Source: Pseudomonas songnenensis
Lineage (GTDB): Bacteria; Pseudomonadota; Gammaproteobacteria; Pseudomonadales; Pseudomonadaceae
DNA: 64,000 nucleotides
Direction of reading: 5' to 3'
Assembly: GCF_003696315.1 (NCBI RefSeq)
Contig: NZ_RFFN01000002.1
Coordinates: forward strand, 586,813-650,812
Part shown: positions 56,123 to 64,000 of the stretch, piece by piece
Layout of the letters: every line of letters begins with the position of its first letter
Position numbering within the stretch: position 1 is the first letter of the stretch
Program-made: the position numbers and the translations under genes
Notes under the pieces: model-generated
What the model saw: the letters and a program-made list of their open reading frames with translations, nothing else
The model's database searches: none
Told to the model about the DNA's origin: nothing

Positions 56123-56602
56123 ATGAAGATGACGTCTGCGCAGGGTTCCGAAGATCCTGTTCTGCAATGGGTGACCTTCCGTCTGGATAACGAGACGTAC
56201 GGCATCAACGTAATGCAGGTGCAGGAAGTGCTGCGTTACACCGAAATCGCTCCGGTGCCGGGCGCGCCTAGCTATGTGCTCGGTATCATCAACCTGCGCG
56301 GTAATGTGGTGACGGTTATCGACACGCGCCAGCGCTTCGGTCTGGATACTGCGCCGGTTTCCGACAACACCCGTATCGTCATCATCGAGGCGGACCGCCA
56401 GGTCATCGGCATCATGGTCGATAGCGTTGCCGAGGTGGTCTACCTCCGCCAGTCCGAGATCGAAACCGCGCCGAACGTGGGTAACGACGAGTCCGCCAAG
56501 TTCATCCAGGGCGTCTGCAACAAGAACGGCGAACTGCTGATTCTGGTCGAACTCGACAAGATGATGAGCGAAGAAGAATGGGCCGAGCTTGAGAGCATCT
56601 GA
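56123..56602 (+). CDS. cheW: Chemotaxis coupling protein CheW, 159 aa
   Basis: CheW links CheA to receptors. Typical segments are YGINVMQVQEVLRYTEIAPV near residues 26-45, LGIINLRGNVVTVIDTR near 53-69 and GIMVDSVAEV near 96-105. GAAGGTGGGA precedes the ATG. A DUF2802 gene starts three bases after its stop. Confidence 0.97.
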   Translation: MKMTSAQGSEDPVLQWVTFRLDNETYGINVMQVQEVLRYTEIAPVPGAPSYVLGIINLRGNVVTVIDTRQRFGLDTAPVSDNTRIVIIEADRQVIGIMVDSVAEVVYLRQSEIETAPNVGNDESAKFIQGVCNKNGELLILVELDKMMSEEEWAELESI

Positions 56603-56605
56603 TAC

Positions 56606-57019
56606 ATGCTGATCGCGTCGCTGGTCGCATCGCTGGTTGCGCTGGCTTTCTGCTGTCTGGGGCTGTTGGGCTTTTGCCTGTGGCTGCTCAGACGGCAGCG
56701 CCTGCTGGCAGAACAACAGCAGCAGCGCGATGCGAGCAGGGATAAGCGAATCAAGGAGTTGAGCAGCCGTCTGGATGCCTATCTGGAAGGTAGCTTGCGT
56801 ATGGGCGACGAACTCCGCGACTTGGGTCGCGTGGTTGCGCCCTTGCCAGAGAAACTCTCCCAGCTCGAGCAGCGGGACCCGAATAATTTCGCCCTGTCCC
56901 AGGCCGCCAAGCTGGTCGGCATGGGTGCAAGCATTGATGACCTCACCCAGACCTGTGGGCTTTCGCAGTCCGAGGCCGAGCTGATGAGCAAGTTGCACAA
57001 GGCTCGCCAGAAGCCCTGA
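56606..57019 (+). CDS. DUF2802 membrane protein, 137 aa
   Basis: One membrane helix spans about residues 5-28. A coiled region follows, then a helix-turn-helix-like end (GASIDDLTQTCGLSQSEAELM). DUF2802 proteins are common directly after cheW in Pseudomonas; the role is unknown. Tight spacing puts it in the che operon. Confidence 0.9.
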   Translation: MLIASLVASLVALAFCCLGLLGFCLWLLRRQRLLAEQQQQRDASRDKRIKELSSRLDAYLEGSLRMGDELRDLGRVVAPLPEKLSQLEQRDPNNFALSQAAKLVGMGASIDDLTQTCGLSQSEAELMSKLHKARQKP

Positions 57020-57153
57020 GCGTGATCATCGTCGCTTTTGGCTGTCGTCCCGTCGGTCATTCGGAACCTCCGGCACCCCGCCTATTCCAAACCTCATCGG
57101 CTCAGTGTTGCTGAGCGCGTCCATGTCTCGGGCTGGGGACGAGGAGGGCAGTG

Positions 57154-57597
57154 ATGCGGTGCGTACTGATTCTGCTGTTTTGCGTGGTTTCTTCTGCCTC
57201 CGTACAGGCCGCCGAAGCGCCCGAAAACGTTGACGGGGCAATGACCGTCAACGTTTTCCAGGCCAAGCGGTTGCATGAGCTCGGCGCTGTGTTCATCGAT
57301 GTGCGTTCTGACCGTGAATGGCTATGGGGCCATGTCGAAGGCGCTGTGCATTTCGATCTTGCCAGTGATTTCGTCAATCTGGCGGCTCGGGAGTGGCCCC
57401 GGGAGCTGCCGCTGGTTATCTACTGCGACAGCGAGATCTGTCCACGAGGCGCAGAGGCCGCACGCATGGCCGTTGCCTGGGGCTACCAGCAGGTTTTCTA
57501 TTTTCGCTCGGGTTATTTCGCCTGGCAGCTACACGACTTTCCACAGATCACTGGAGAAGATCGGGCTGGCGCAACGCTCAATGCCCAGGCCCATTGA
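57154..57597 (+). CDS. Periplasmic rhodanese-domain protein, 147 aa
   Basis: A cleavable signal peptide ends near SASVQAAEA. A single rhodanese domain follows, with VFIDVRSDREWLWGHVEGA near residues 46-64. The active loop is YCDSEICPRGAEAA, with Cys as nucleophile. GAGGAGGG supports ATG 57154 over GTG 57151. The stop region overlaps the 3' end of the minus-strand FlhB-like gene by 20 bases. Confidence 0.88.
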   Translation: MRCVLILLFCVVSSASVQAAEAPENVDGAMTVNVFQAKRLHELGAVFIDVRSDREWLWGHVEGAVHFDLASDFVNLAAREWPRELPLVIYCDSEICPRGAEAARMAVAWGYQQVFYFRSGYFAWQLHDFPQITGEDRAGATLNAQAH

Positions 57598-57910
57598 GTA
57601 ACGGCAATGAAGGCGCGGACTGCTCGTGGCTCGCTGCCTGAAACCCGGGCGGGCACTTGCCCTTCAGGTACCAGGCGAAAGCGATGATCTCGGCGATGGT
57701 TCGATACAAGGCTTCGGGGATTTCGTCGCCTAGTTCCAGCCTTGCCAGCAGCCTCACCAGATCGGCATTTTCGTAGATCGGCACCTCGTGCTCGCGGGCA
57801 ATCGCCAGGATTGCCTCTGCCAGCTCATCGTCACCCTTGGCGCTCAGGCTCGGCGCATTGACGCCGTCGTAGCTGAGGGCGATGGCCTGGCGCAGCTGTT
57901 TGTCGGTCAT
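57578..57910 (-). CDS. FlhB C-terminal-like protein (EscU/YscU family), 110 aa
   Basis: The protein resembles only the cytoplasmic end of FlhB: IALSYDGVNAPSLSAKGDDELA near residues 10-31, then AREHEVPIYENADLVRLLARL. It has no membrane helices and no NPTH self-cleavage site. Such FlhX/FhlB proteins can partly replace the FlhB C-terminus. It overlaps the FliK-like gene by four bases, forming a two-gene unit. Confidence 0.87.
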   Translation of the reverse strand: MTDKQLRQAIALSYDGVNAPSLSAKGDDELAEAILAIAREHEVPIYENADLVRLLARLELGDEIPEALYRTIAEIIAFAWYLKGKCPPGFQAASHEQSAPSLPLLNGPGH

Positions 57911-59436
57911 GCTTTTTCGTCCACGAAGCGTTGTTCGAGCGTGGTGCTCGGTCCCTGCGGTGGAGTGCCTTGTCGGCAGGATAGTTCGCCGACGTTCAGT
58001 CCCGCAGCCTGCAGCCGACCTCGAAGGTGGGTGAGTTCGGCGGCGACCAGCTGGGCCGTCGCGCCGCGTTCGGCCCAGAGCTGGCTGGACAGCGTACCGC
58101 GAGTCAGCTGGGCCTGGACCTGCAGTGGGCCGAGAGGTGCGACATCGAACGCGAGTTCGATCTTCCAGAGCGGCTCGCCACGTTCCTTGTCATTTCGCTT
58201 GGGCTGGTCCTCGCGCTGCATTTTTATCTGCAGCGGCACGATGTCGCGCTGATCGCGCATCGGTAGTTCCAGCTGCCAGGTGGTGAGCAGTACCCCATCC
58301 GGGCCGATCTGAGTCTGAGCGAGGCTGGACAGCTGATGAGTCTGCAGCCTCGATACCGCAGCGGCTGCGAGCTTGAGCAGCATTTCGAGGTCCGCTTCGT
58401 CCTCCAGGCCGGGCGGCAGGCGGGTCGGTAGCGGGAATCCGGTTGCGAGCTGGCGGGCGCTGCTTTGTGCCAGAGAACCCAGGGCTTGCCGAGCAAAGGC
58501 TGGCAGTGCCTGGCCGAGCGTTGCTCCCGCCTGGGCACCGGCCAGCGGCGTGCTGCCGGGAAGGTTGGGCATCTGCGCCAGCAGGCGCAGCAGTCCGGCC
58601 TTCAGATCACCCTGCAGTCCTTCAGTCTGTCCGGCCAGCAGGCGCGCCTCGAGGAACACGCCACTTCTTGCCAGCGCTGCCGCGAGGGCTTTGGCGTCGC
58701 CAAGCTGCTGCATCTCCGGTATCGATCCAAGCAGTTTTTCAGCGGCGGCGCGCAGCCCGTCCGGTAACCCGGCGGTGGAGCCCTGCAACGCCTTGAACAG
58801 CCCTTCCAGCGAGGCCTGGCGGTTCTGTTGGGCTCCAAGCTGTTCGCCGAGATGAAGCTGATCAAGGCGCCCGCTCAGGGGAACAAAGGCCAGTGATTGC
58901 CCGCCCTTGACCTGCGCCGTCAGGAGGCTGCCGAGCGCCAGGGGGCTGGTCGACTCGATGTTCAGTTTCTGTCCAGCTATTGAAGAGTTGAGCAGGCTGA
59001 TGACCGCCTTGAAAACCTTCTGGCCGTCATCTGATTGCTGCTGGCTGGTCGCGACCACTCGGCCTTGAATGACGCTGCCAACGGGCAGTTGTTGAAGATC
59101 GATCATCGACGCGGGCTGACGTCCCGCCGGTTGCGCAGAGGCGAGCAGGCGGGTATCCGACAGTGCGGTGATGATGTACGCCGCGCCGGGAGGAGGGGCC
59201 TTGTTGCTGCTGACCTCAACGGTTGCCTGGCGCCCGCTGCCCATGGTTAGACGCAGCACCAGTCGGAACGCCTGCGCCGCCTCTCTGATGCTGATGACTT
59301 CCGCCTCCGCATTTTCACCCGCCGCGAGCAGGCCTTGCATCGGCTGAAGCAGCTTCAATGCCAGGTCGCTAGCCGCTATTGCCGGGCGTTGCGCGCTGGC
59401 CGGTGGCAGAGCGGTGGTACTCTTGATCTCGGTCAT
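57907..59436 (-). CDS. FliK-like hook-length control domain protein, 509 aa
   Basis: The last 100 residues contain a Flg_hook-type domain (PLWKIELAFDVAPLGPLQVQ and SSQLWAERGATAQLV). The front is Ala/Gln/Leu-rich, with LPVGSVIQGRVVAT near residues 116-129. This is a second FliK-type protein, separate from fliK at 35258. It is translationally coupled to the FlhB-like gene, so the pair mirrors the FliK-FlhB interaction. GAGGAAAG precedes the ATG on the complement. Divergent from ccmA. Confidence 0.85.
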   Translation of the reverse strand: MTEIKSTTALPPASAQRPAIAASDLALKLLQPMQGLLAAGENAEAEVISIREAAQAFRLVLRLTMGSGRQATVEVSSNKAPPPGAAYIITALSDTRLLASAQPAGRQPASMIDLQQLPVGSVIQGRVVATSQQQSDDGQKVFKAVISLLNSSIAGQKLNIESTSPLALGSLLTAQVKGGQSLAFVPLSGRLDQLHLGEQLGAQQNRQASLEGLFKALQGSTAGLPDGLRAAAEKLLGSIPEMQQLGDAKALAAALARSGVFLEARLLAGQTEGLQGDLKAGLLRLLAQMPNLPGSTPLAGAQAGATLGQALPAFARQALGSLAQSSARQLATGFPLPTRLPPGLEDEADLEMLLKLAAAAVSRLQTHQLSSLAQTQIGPDGVLLTTWQLELPMRDQRDIVPLQIKMQREDQPKRNDKERGEPLWKIELAFDVAPLGPLQVQAQLTRGTLSSQLWAERGATAQLVAAELTHLRGRLQAAGLNVGELSCRQGTPPQGPSTTLEQRFVDEKA

Positions 59437-59571
59437 CTTTCCTCAAATGCTCTTACAACCTTTCGCGTTTGCGGCCCTCGGCACCAAGGGTTGCCATGTA
59501 TAATTCCGCCCGCCTGGCCCTGCTCCCGAAGTATAGCGGCCAGGCCTTTTTCATCTTGAGGTGTCGCTAGC

Positions 59572-60207
59572 GTGTCAACTCCCTTTCTCGAAGCTGTAGC
59601 GCTCGCTTGTGAGCGGGATTGGCGGCTGCTTTTCGACAAGCTCGACCTGCGGCTCGAGAGCGGAGAGATGCTGCAGATTTCGGGACCCAACGGCAGCGGC
59701 AAGACCAGTCTGCTGCGTTTGCTTTGCGGACTGATGCAGCCGACTGCTGGCGAAGTATTGCTCAAGGGGCAGTCACTCAATGCCCAGCGTGGCGAGCTGG
59801 CCCGCAATCTGTTGTGGATCGGCCATGCTGCCGGGATCAAGGGCTTGCTGACGGCAGAAGAGAATCTTACCTGGCTTTGTGCATTGCACCAGCCGACCAA
59901 CCGCGAAGCCATTTGGCACGCTCTTGCTGAAGTAGGACTGCGCGGTTTCGAGGACGTGCCCTGCCACACTCTCTCTGCCGGGCAGCAACGTCGCGTAGGC
60001 CTTGCGCGTCTCTATCTCGCTCCGCCCCCGCTGTGGATTCTCGACGAACCCTTTACTGCCCTCGACAAGCACGGTGTGGCGCAGCTTGAGAGACATCTGG
60101 CTGCGCATTGCGAACAGGGTGGACTGGTCGTGCTCACCACGCACCACAGCCTGACGGAAAAGCCTGCCGGCTATCGTGAATTGGATCTGGGGCAGCGGGC
60201 AGCATGA
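59572..60207 (+). CDS. ccmA: Heme exporter ATP-binding protein CcmA
   Basis: CcmA is the ATPase of the CcmABCD complex, which releases holo-CcmE. Walker [15 protein letters not shown] is near residues 40-53, the signature [14 protein letters not shown] near 135-148, and Walker [13 protein letters not shown] near 154-165. It begins with GTG and overlaps ccmB by four bases. Confidence 0.96.
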   Translation: MSTPFLEAVALACERDWRLLFDKLDLRLESGEMLQISGPNGSGKTSLLRLLCGLMQPTAGEVLLKGQSLNAQRGELARNLLWIGHAAGIKGLLTAEENLTWLCALHQPTNREAIWHALAEVGLRGFEDVPCHTLSAGQQRRVGLARLYLAPPPLWILDEPFTALDKHGVAQLERHLAAHCEQGGLVVLTTHHSLTEKPAGYRELDLGQRAA

Positions 60208-60875
60208 GTAGCGTATTCACATTGCTGCTGGCGCGGGAGACGCGCCTGTTGTTCCGCCGTCCTGCCGAGCTGGCCAACCCGCTGGTGTTCTTCGCCATCG
60301 TCATCGCTTTGTTTCCATTGGCGGTAGGGCCGGAAACGCAACTGCTGCAAACCATTTCGCCTGGCCTGGTATGGGTCGCTGCGCTGCTGGCAGTGCTGCT
60401 TTCGCTCGATGGACTGTTTCGCAGCGATTTCGAGGATGGATCGCTTGAACAGTGGGTCGTTTCGCCGCACCCCCTCGCGCTCCTGGTGCTCGCCAAGGTG
60501 CTGGCACACTGGGCTTTTTCCGGTTTGGCGCTGGTTCTGCTGGCACCGCTTTTGGGCTTGATGTTGGGGCTGCCGATTGGGACCATTCCGGTGCTGCTGA
60601 TCTCGCTGCTACTGGGTACGCCGATTCTGAGCCTGCTCGGTGCGGTTGGCGCAGCACTGACGGTAGGGCTCAAGCGCGGCGGGCTTCTGCTGGCATTGCT
60701 TATCCTGCCTCTCTACATACCGGTGTTGATCCTCGGCAGTGGTGCGCTTCAAGCGGCTCTGCAAGGGCTACCGGCAGTCGGGCATTTGCTCTGGTTGGCC
60801 AGTCTGACCGCGCTGGCCGTTACTCTTACACCCTTTGCGATAGCTGCCGGGCTGAAGATCAGCGTTGGCGAATAG
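60204..60875 (+). CDS. ccmB: Heme exporter membrane protein CcmB
   Basis: A 223-residue membrane protein with six helices, partner of CcmA. Family segments are [20 protein letters not shown] and [16 protein letters not shown] near residues 72-87. It is coupled to ccmA through a four-base overlap; ccmC follows after 80 bases. Confidence 0.96.
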   Translation: MSSVFTLLLARETRLLFRRPAELANPLVFFAIVIALFPLAVGPETQLLQTISPGLVWVAALLAVLLSLDGLFRSDFEDGSLEQWVVSPHPLALLVLAKVLAHWAFSGLALVLLAPLLGLMLGLPIGTIPVLLISLLLGTPILSLLGAVGAALTVGLKRGGLLLALLILPLYIPVLILGSGALQAALQGLPAVGHLLWLASLTALAVTLTPFAIAAGLKISVGE

Positions 60876-60955
60876 CGACACACCAGATGGCCGGCGCTTG
60901 CGCCTGGTCGATGTAACGAATCTCGAGGCCCTGTCAGTCAGGGGCTCGCTGGACG

Positions 60956-61723
60956 ATGAGTCATCCGATGAACTGGACATGGTTTCACAAGCTGGGCTCA
61001 CCCAAATGGTTCTATGAGATCAGTGGTCGCTGGCTGCCCTGGCTGGCCTGGGCAGCCGTGCTGCTGGTCAGTGTCGGCGTGATCTGGGGGCTGGCGTTTG
61101 CCCCCGAGGATTACCAGCAGGGCAACAGTTTTCGGATCATCTATATCCACGTGCCGGCTGCCTTCCTGGCCCAGTCCATCTACGTCATGCTCGCCCTGGC
61201 GGGTGTGGTCGGGCTGGTTTGGAAAATGAAGCTCGCCGACGTCGCCTTGCAGCAGGCTGCGCCGATCGGCGCCTGGATGACCTTCATCGCACTGCTCACC
61301 GGCGCTGTTTGGGGCAAGCCGACCTGGGGCGCCTGGTGGGTCTGGGATGCGCGCCTGACCTCGATGCTCATCCTGCTGTTCCTGTACTTCGGCATCATTG
61401 CGCTCGGCCAGGCAATCAGTAACCGTGACAGCGCGTCCAAGGCTTGCGCGGTGCTGGCCATCGTTGGCGTAGTGAACATTCCGATCATCAAATATTCGGT
61501 GGAGTGGTGGAACACGCTGCACCAGCCCGCCACCTTCAAGGTCACCGAGAAACCAGCCATGCCCGTGGAGATGTGGCTGCCGCTGCTGGTGATGGTGATC
61601 GGTTTCTACTGCTTCTTTACCGTAGTGCTGCTGATGCGCATGCGCCTGGAAGTGCTGCGCCGTGAATCGCGTGCCAGCTGGGTGAAGAATGAGGTCAAGG
61701 CTCTGGTAGGAAACAACTCGTGA
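60956..61723 (+). CDS. ccmC: Heme-handling protein CcmC, 255 aa
   Basis: CcmC loads heme onto CcmE. Six membrane helices are predicted; the tryptophan-rich [17 protein letters not shown] holds the heme, with flanking histidines in IYIHVPAAF and near the last helix ([11 protein letters not shown]). The 80 bases before it have no gene. ATG 60956 is used; ATG 60968 is an alternative. Confidence 0.96.
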   Translation: MSHPMNWTWFHKLGSPKWFYEISGRWLPWLAWAAVLLVSVGVIWGLAFAPEDYQQGNSFRIIYIHVPAAFLAQSIYVMLALAGVVGLVWKMKLADVALQQAAPIGAWMTFIALLTGAVWGKPTWGAWWVWDARLTSMLILLFLYFGIIALGQAISNRDSASKACAVLAIVGVVNIPIIKYSVEWWNTLHQPATFKVTEKPAMPVEMWLPLLVMVIGFYCFFTVVLLMRMRLEVLRRESRASWVKNEVKALVGNNS

Positions 61724-61896
61724 ACTTTTCGTCCTTCGCCGATTTCATCGCCATGGGCAATCATGGCGTGTACGTCTGGACCTCTTACGGCATCAGCCTG
61801 GCTGTCCTGATTCTCAACGTCGTATTGCCTGTACTGGCGCGTCGACGTTACCTGCAAGATGAGGCGCGTCGTTTGCGCCGGGAGGAATCGAAGTGA
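61720..61896 (+). CDS. ccmD: Heme exporter small protein CcmD, 58 aa
   Basis: This small gene begins with GTG overlapping the ccmC stop. The product has [19 protein letters not shown], one membrane helix at about 21-42, and a basic tail ([15 protein letters not shown]). CcmD is needed to release holo-CcmE. Its stop overlaps the GTG of ccmE. Confidence 0.95.
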   Translation: MNFSSFADFIAMGNHGVYVWTSYGISLAVLILNVVLPVLARRRYLQDEARRLRREESK

Positions 61897-62360
61897 ATCC
61901 GGTGCGCAAGAAGCGTCTTTTCATCGTCCTGGCGATTGTCGCTGGTGTCGGTATCGCCGTGGCGCTGGCGTTGTCCGCCCTGCAGCAGAACATCAACCTG
62001 TTCTACACACCGACCCAGATTGCAGCGGGTGAAGCGCCGGAGGGCACCCGAATCCGTGCGGGTGGACTGGTCGAGGAAGGATCGGTCAAGCGCACCAATG
62101 ATTCGCTGAGTGTCGCCTTCCGCGTCACCGATGGCGCCCAAGCGATCACCATCACCTACCAGGGGATTCTCCCGGACCTGTTCCGCGAAGGGCAGGGCAT
62201 CGTCGCGCTGGGTCGGGTCAACGCCGATGGCGTGCTGGTTGCCGACGAGGTACTGGCCAAGCATGACGAAAACTACATGCCCCCCGAAGTGACTCAGGCG
62301 CTGGAGAAGAGCGGCATGATGAAACACTACGAAGGCGGCAAGCAGGAGTATGCGAAATGA
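61893..62360 (+). CDS. ccmE: Cytochrome c maturation heme chaperone CcmE, 155 aa
   Basis: CcmE is a periplasmic membrane-anchored chaperone. The anchor covers about residues 9-30. The heme is covalently held by His124 in [13 protein letters not shown], with Tyr128 as ligand. GTG start overlaps ccmD; stop overlaps ccmF. Confidence 0.97.
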   Translation: MNPVRKKRLFIVLAIVAGVGIAVALALSALQQNINLFYTPTQIAAGEAPEGTRIRAGGLVEEGSVKRTNDSLSVAFRVTDGAQAITITYQGILPDLFREGQGIVALGRVNADGVLVADEVLAKHDENYMPPEVTQALEKSGMMKHYEGGKQEYAK

Positions 62361-64000
62361 TTCCTGAGCTCGGCCATCTGGCGATGATTCTGGCGCTGTG
62401 CCTGGCGGTGGTGCAGGCCACGCTCCCTCTGATCGGTGCCTGGCGCGGCGACCGGCAGTGGATGGGCCTGGCGCAACCGGCTGCGTGGGGCCAGTTCGCC
62501 TTTCTCGGCTTCTCCTTTGCCTGCCTGACCTATGCATTCATGGTCGACGACTTCTCCGTCGCCTACGTTGCACACAACTCCAACAGTGCCTTGCCCTGGT
62601 ACTACAAGTTCAGCGCCGTCTGGGGGGCGCACGAAGGCTCGCTGTTGCTGTGGGCTTTCATCCTGGCTGGCTGGACCTTCGCCGTGGCGGTGTTTTCCCG
62701 TCAGCTGCCGGAGGACATGCTGGCGCGCGTACTGGGGGTCATGGGACTCATCAGCATCGGCTTCCTGCTGTTCCTGATTGTCACGTCCAATCCCTTCGAG
62801 CGCCTGCTGCCTCAGGTTCCGGTGGACGGTCGCGACCTCAATCCGTTGCTACAGGATTTCGGTTTGATCGTGCACCCGCCGATGCTCTACATGGGTTACG
62901 TCGGTTTCTCGGTTGCTTTCGCCTTCGCCATTGCCGCCTTGCTTGGCGGGCGTCTGGATGCCGCCTGGGCGCGCTGGTCCCGTCCGTGGACGCTAGTTGC
63001 TTGGGCGTTCCTGGGATTGGGTATCGCACTGGGTTCCTGGTGGGCGTATTACGAGCTTGGCTGGGGCGGCTGGTGGTTCTGGGATCCGGTGGAAAACGCA
63101 TCCTTCATGCCCTGGCTGGTCGGAACTGCGCTGATTCACTCGCTCGCAGTTACCGAGAAGCGTGGCGTGTTCAAGAGCTGGACAGTTTTGCTGGCGATCG
63201 CAGCGTTCTCCCTGAGCTTGCTCGGCACCTTCCTGGTTCGTTCGGGCGTACTGACGTCGGTGCATGCATTCGCTACTGACCCTGAGCGCGGCGTGTTCAT
63301 TCTGGTCTTTCTGCTGATGGTGGTCGGCGGTTCGCTGACGTTGTTCGCGCTGCGAGCGCCGGTAGTAAAGAGTCAGGTCGGCTTCGGTCTCTGGTCTCGC
63401 GAAACGCTATTGCTGGTCAACAACCTGCTGCTCGTCGTGGCCACCGCAATGATTCTGCTCGGCACGCTCTATCCGTTGCTGCTGGATGCGTTGTCCGGCG
63501 CCAAGCTCTCCGTTGGGCCGCCGTACTTCAACGCCATGTTCGTGCCGTTGATTGGCGCGCTGATGGTTACGCTGGGTGTAGGCATCCTGGTGCGCTGGAA
63601 GGACACGCCGCTGAAGTGGCTGCTCGGCATGCTTACGCCGGTGCTGATCACCAGTGTGGTGCTAGGCGGGCTGGGCTCGTTGCTCTTCGGCGATTTCAAC
63701 TGGGCGGTGCTTGCAGTGTCGCTGCTGGCGGCCTGGGTGGTCATCGCCAGCATTCGTGATCTGCTGGACAAGACGCGTCACAAGGGCCTGCTCAAAGGTA
63801 TGCGCAGCCTGGCACCGAGCTACTGGGGTATGCATTTGGCGCACCTAGGATTGGCTGTGTGTGCCATTGGCGTGGTGCTCACCAGTCACCAGAGTGCCGA
63901 ACGTGACCTGCGCCTGGCTCCCGGTGAATCCCTGTCGCTTGGCGGCTACGAATTCGTCTTCGAAGGTGCGGTGCATCATGAGGGGCCGAACTTCACCTCG
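62357..64000 (+). CDS. ccmF: Cytochrome c heme lyase subunit CcmF, 5' part
   Basis: The first 548 codons are in the window without a stop; the gene continues beyond position 64000. CcmF transfers heme from CcmE to apocytochrome c. The WWD motif [15 protein letters not shown] is near residues 235-249, and many membrane helices are seen. GVFSEHLRVHP-type segment is represented by [14 protein letters not shown] near 170-183. ATG 62357 overlaps the ccmE stop. Confidence 0.96.
   Translation, partial: MIPELGHLAMILALCLAVVQATLPLIGAWRGDRQWMGLAQPAAWGQFAFLGFSFACLTYAFMVDDFSVAYVAHNSNSALPWYYKFSAVWGAHEGSLLLWAFILAGWTFAVAVFSRQLPEDMLARVLGVMGLISIGFLLFLIVTSNPFERLLPQVPVDGRDLNPLLQDFGLIVHPPMLYMGYVGFSVAFAFAIAALLGGRLDAAWARWSRPWTLVAWAFLGLGIALGSWWAYYELGWGGWWFWDPVENASFMPWLVGTALIHSLAVTEKRGVFKSWTVLLAIAAFSLSLLGTFLVRSGVLTSVHAFATDPERGVFILVFLLMVVGGSLTLFALRAPVVKSQVGFGLWSRETLLLVNNLLLVVATAMILLGTLYPLLLDALSGAKLSVGPPYFNAMFVPLIGALMVTLGVGILVRWKDTPLKWLLGMLTPVLITSVVLGGLGSLLFGDFNWAVLAVSLLAAWVVIASIRDLLDKTRHKGLLKGMRSLAPSYWGMHLAHLGLAVCAIGVVLTSHQSAERDLRLAPGESLSLGGYEFVFEGAVHHEGPNFTS

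Overview
The window comes from a GC-rich gammaproteobacterium of the Pseudomonas type. The evidence is the gene order fliEFGHIJ, hsbA-hsbR-hptB, fliKLMNOPQR, flhB, flhA, flhF, fleN, fliA, cheYZAB, motCD, parA/parP/cheW and then ccmABCDEF, together with sigma-54 promoters in front of the flagellar units. A member of the P. stutzeri group is a reasonable guess, but the sequence alone does not settle it. Positions 1 to about 9456 form an accessory segment with lower GC and a looser gene arrangement. It holds a 1353-residue KAP-family P-loop NTPase, a small protein with GIY-YIG-like motifs, a probable gene remnant, a trypsin-like serine protease, a protein with a possible PD-(D/E)XK core, and a HEPN-type protein. 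Nuclease, protease and NTPase genes of this kind are typical of defence islands, but no known system is complete here. The island ends inside a radical SAM gene that has lost its N-terminal iron-sulfur motif, so position 9456 or so is a recombination junction. Positions 9457-26507 are core chromosomal genes: two small conserved proteins, electron-transfer flavoprotein (etfB, etfA) facing its quinone oxidoreductase, a periplasmic binding protein with two DUF4398 lipoproteins (one carrying OmpA), a MocR-type regulator, a proline-rich lipoprotein, a large PAS-GGDEF-EAL protein, a tiny DUF2897 protein, pyrF, two oxidoreductases and a BenE-family transporter. Positions 26660-57019 are the flagellar and chemotaxis cluster, read almost entirely on the plus strand. 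Clear sigma-54 promoters precede fliE, fliK, fliL and flhA. The cluster encodes the MS ring, C ring, export ATPase, export gate, hook-length control, polar placement and number control (FlhF, FleN), sigma-28, the chemotaxis phosphorelay, a second stator (MotCD) and chemosensory array positioning proteins. Two insertions stand out: the HsbA/HsbR/HptB partner-switching module between fliJ and fliK, and an antisense sodC between flhB and flhA. Positions 57154-59436 hold a rhodanese and, on the minus strand, a FlhB-C-terminal-like protein with a second FliK-like protein. From 59572 to the window end runs the cytochrome c maturation operon ccmABCDEF, with ccmF cut by the window edge. No tRNA, rRNA, CRISPR array or intact insertion sequence was found.
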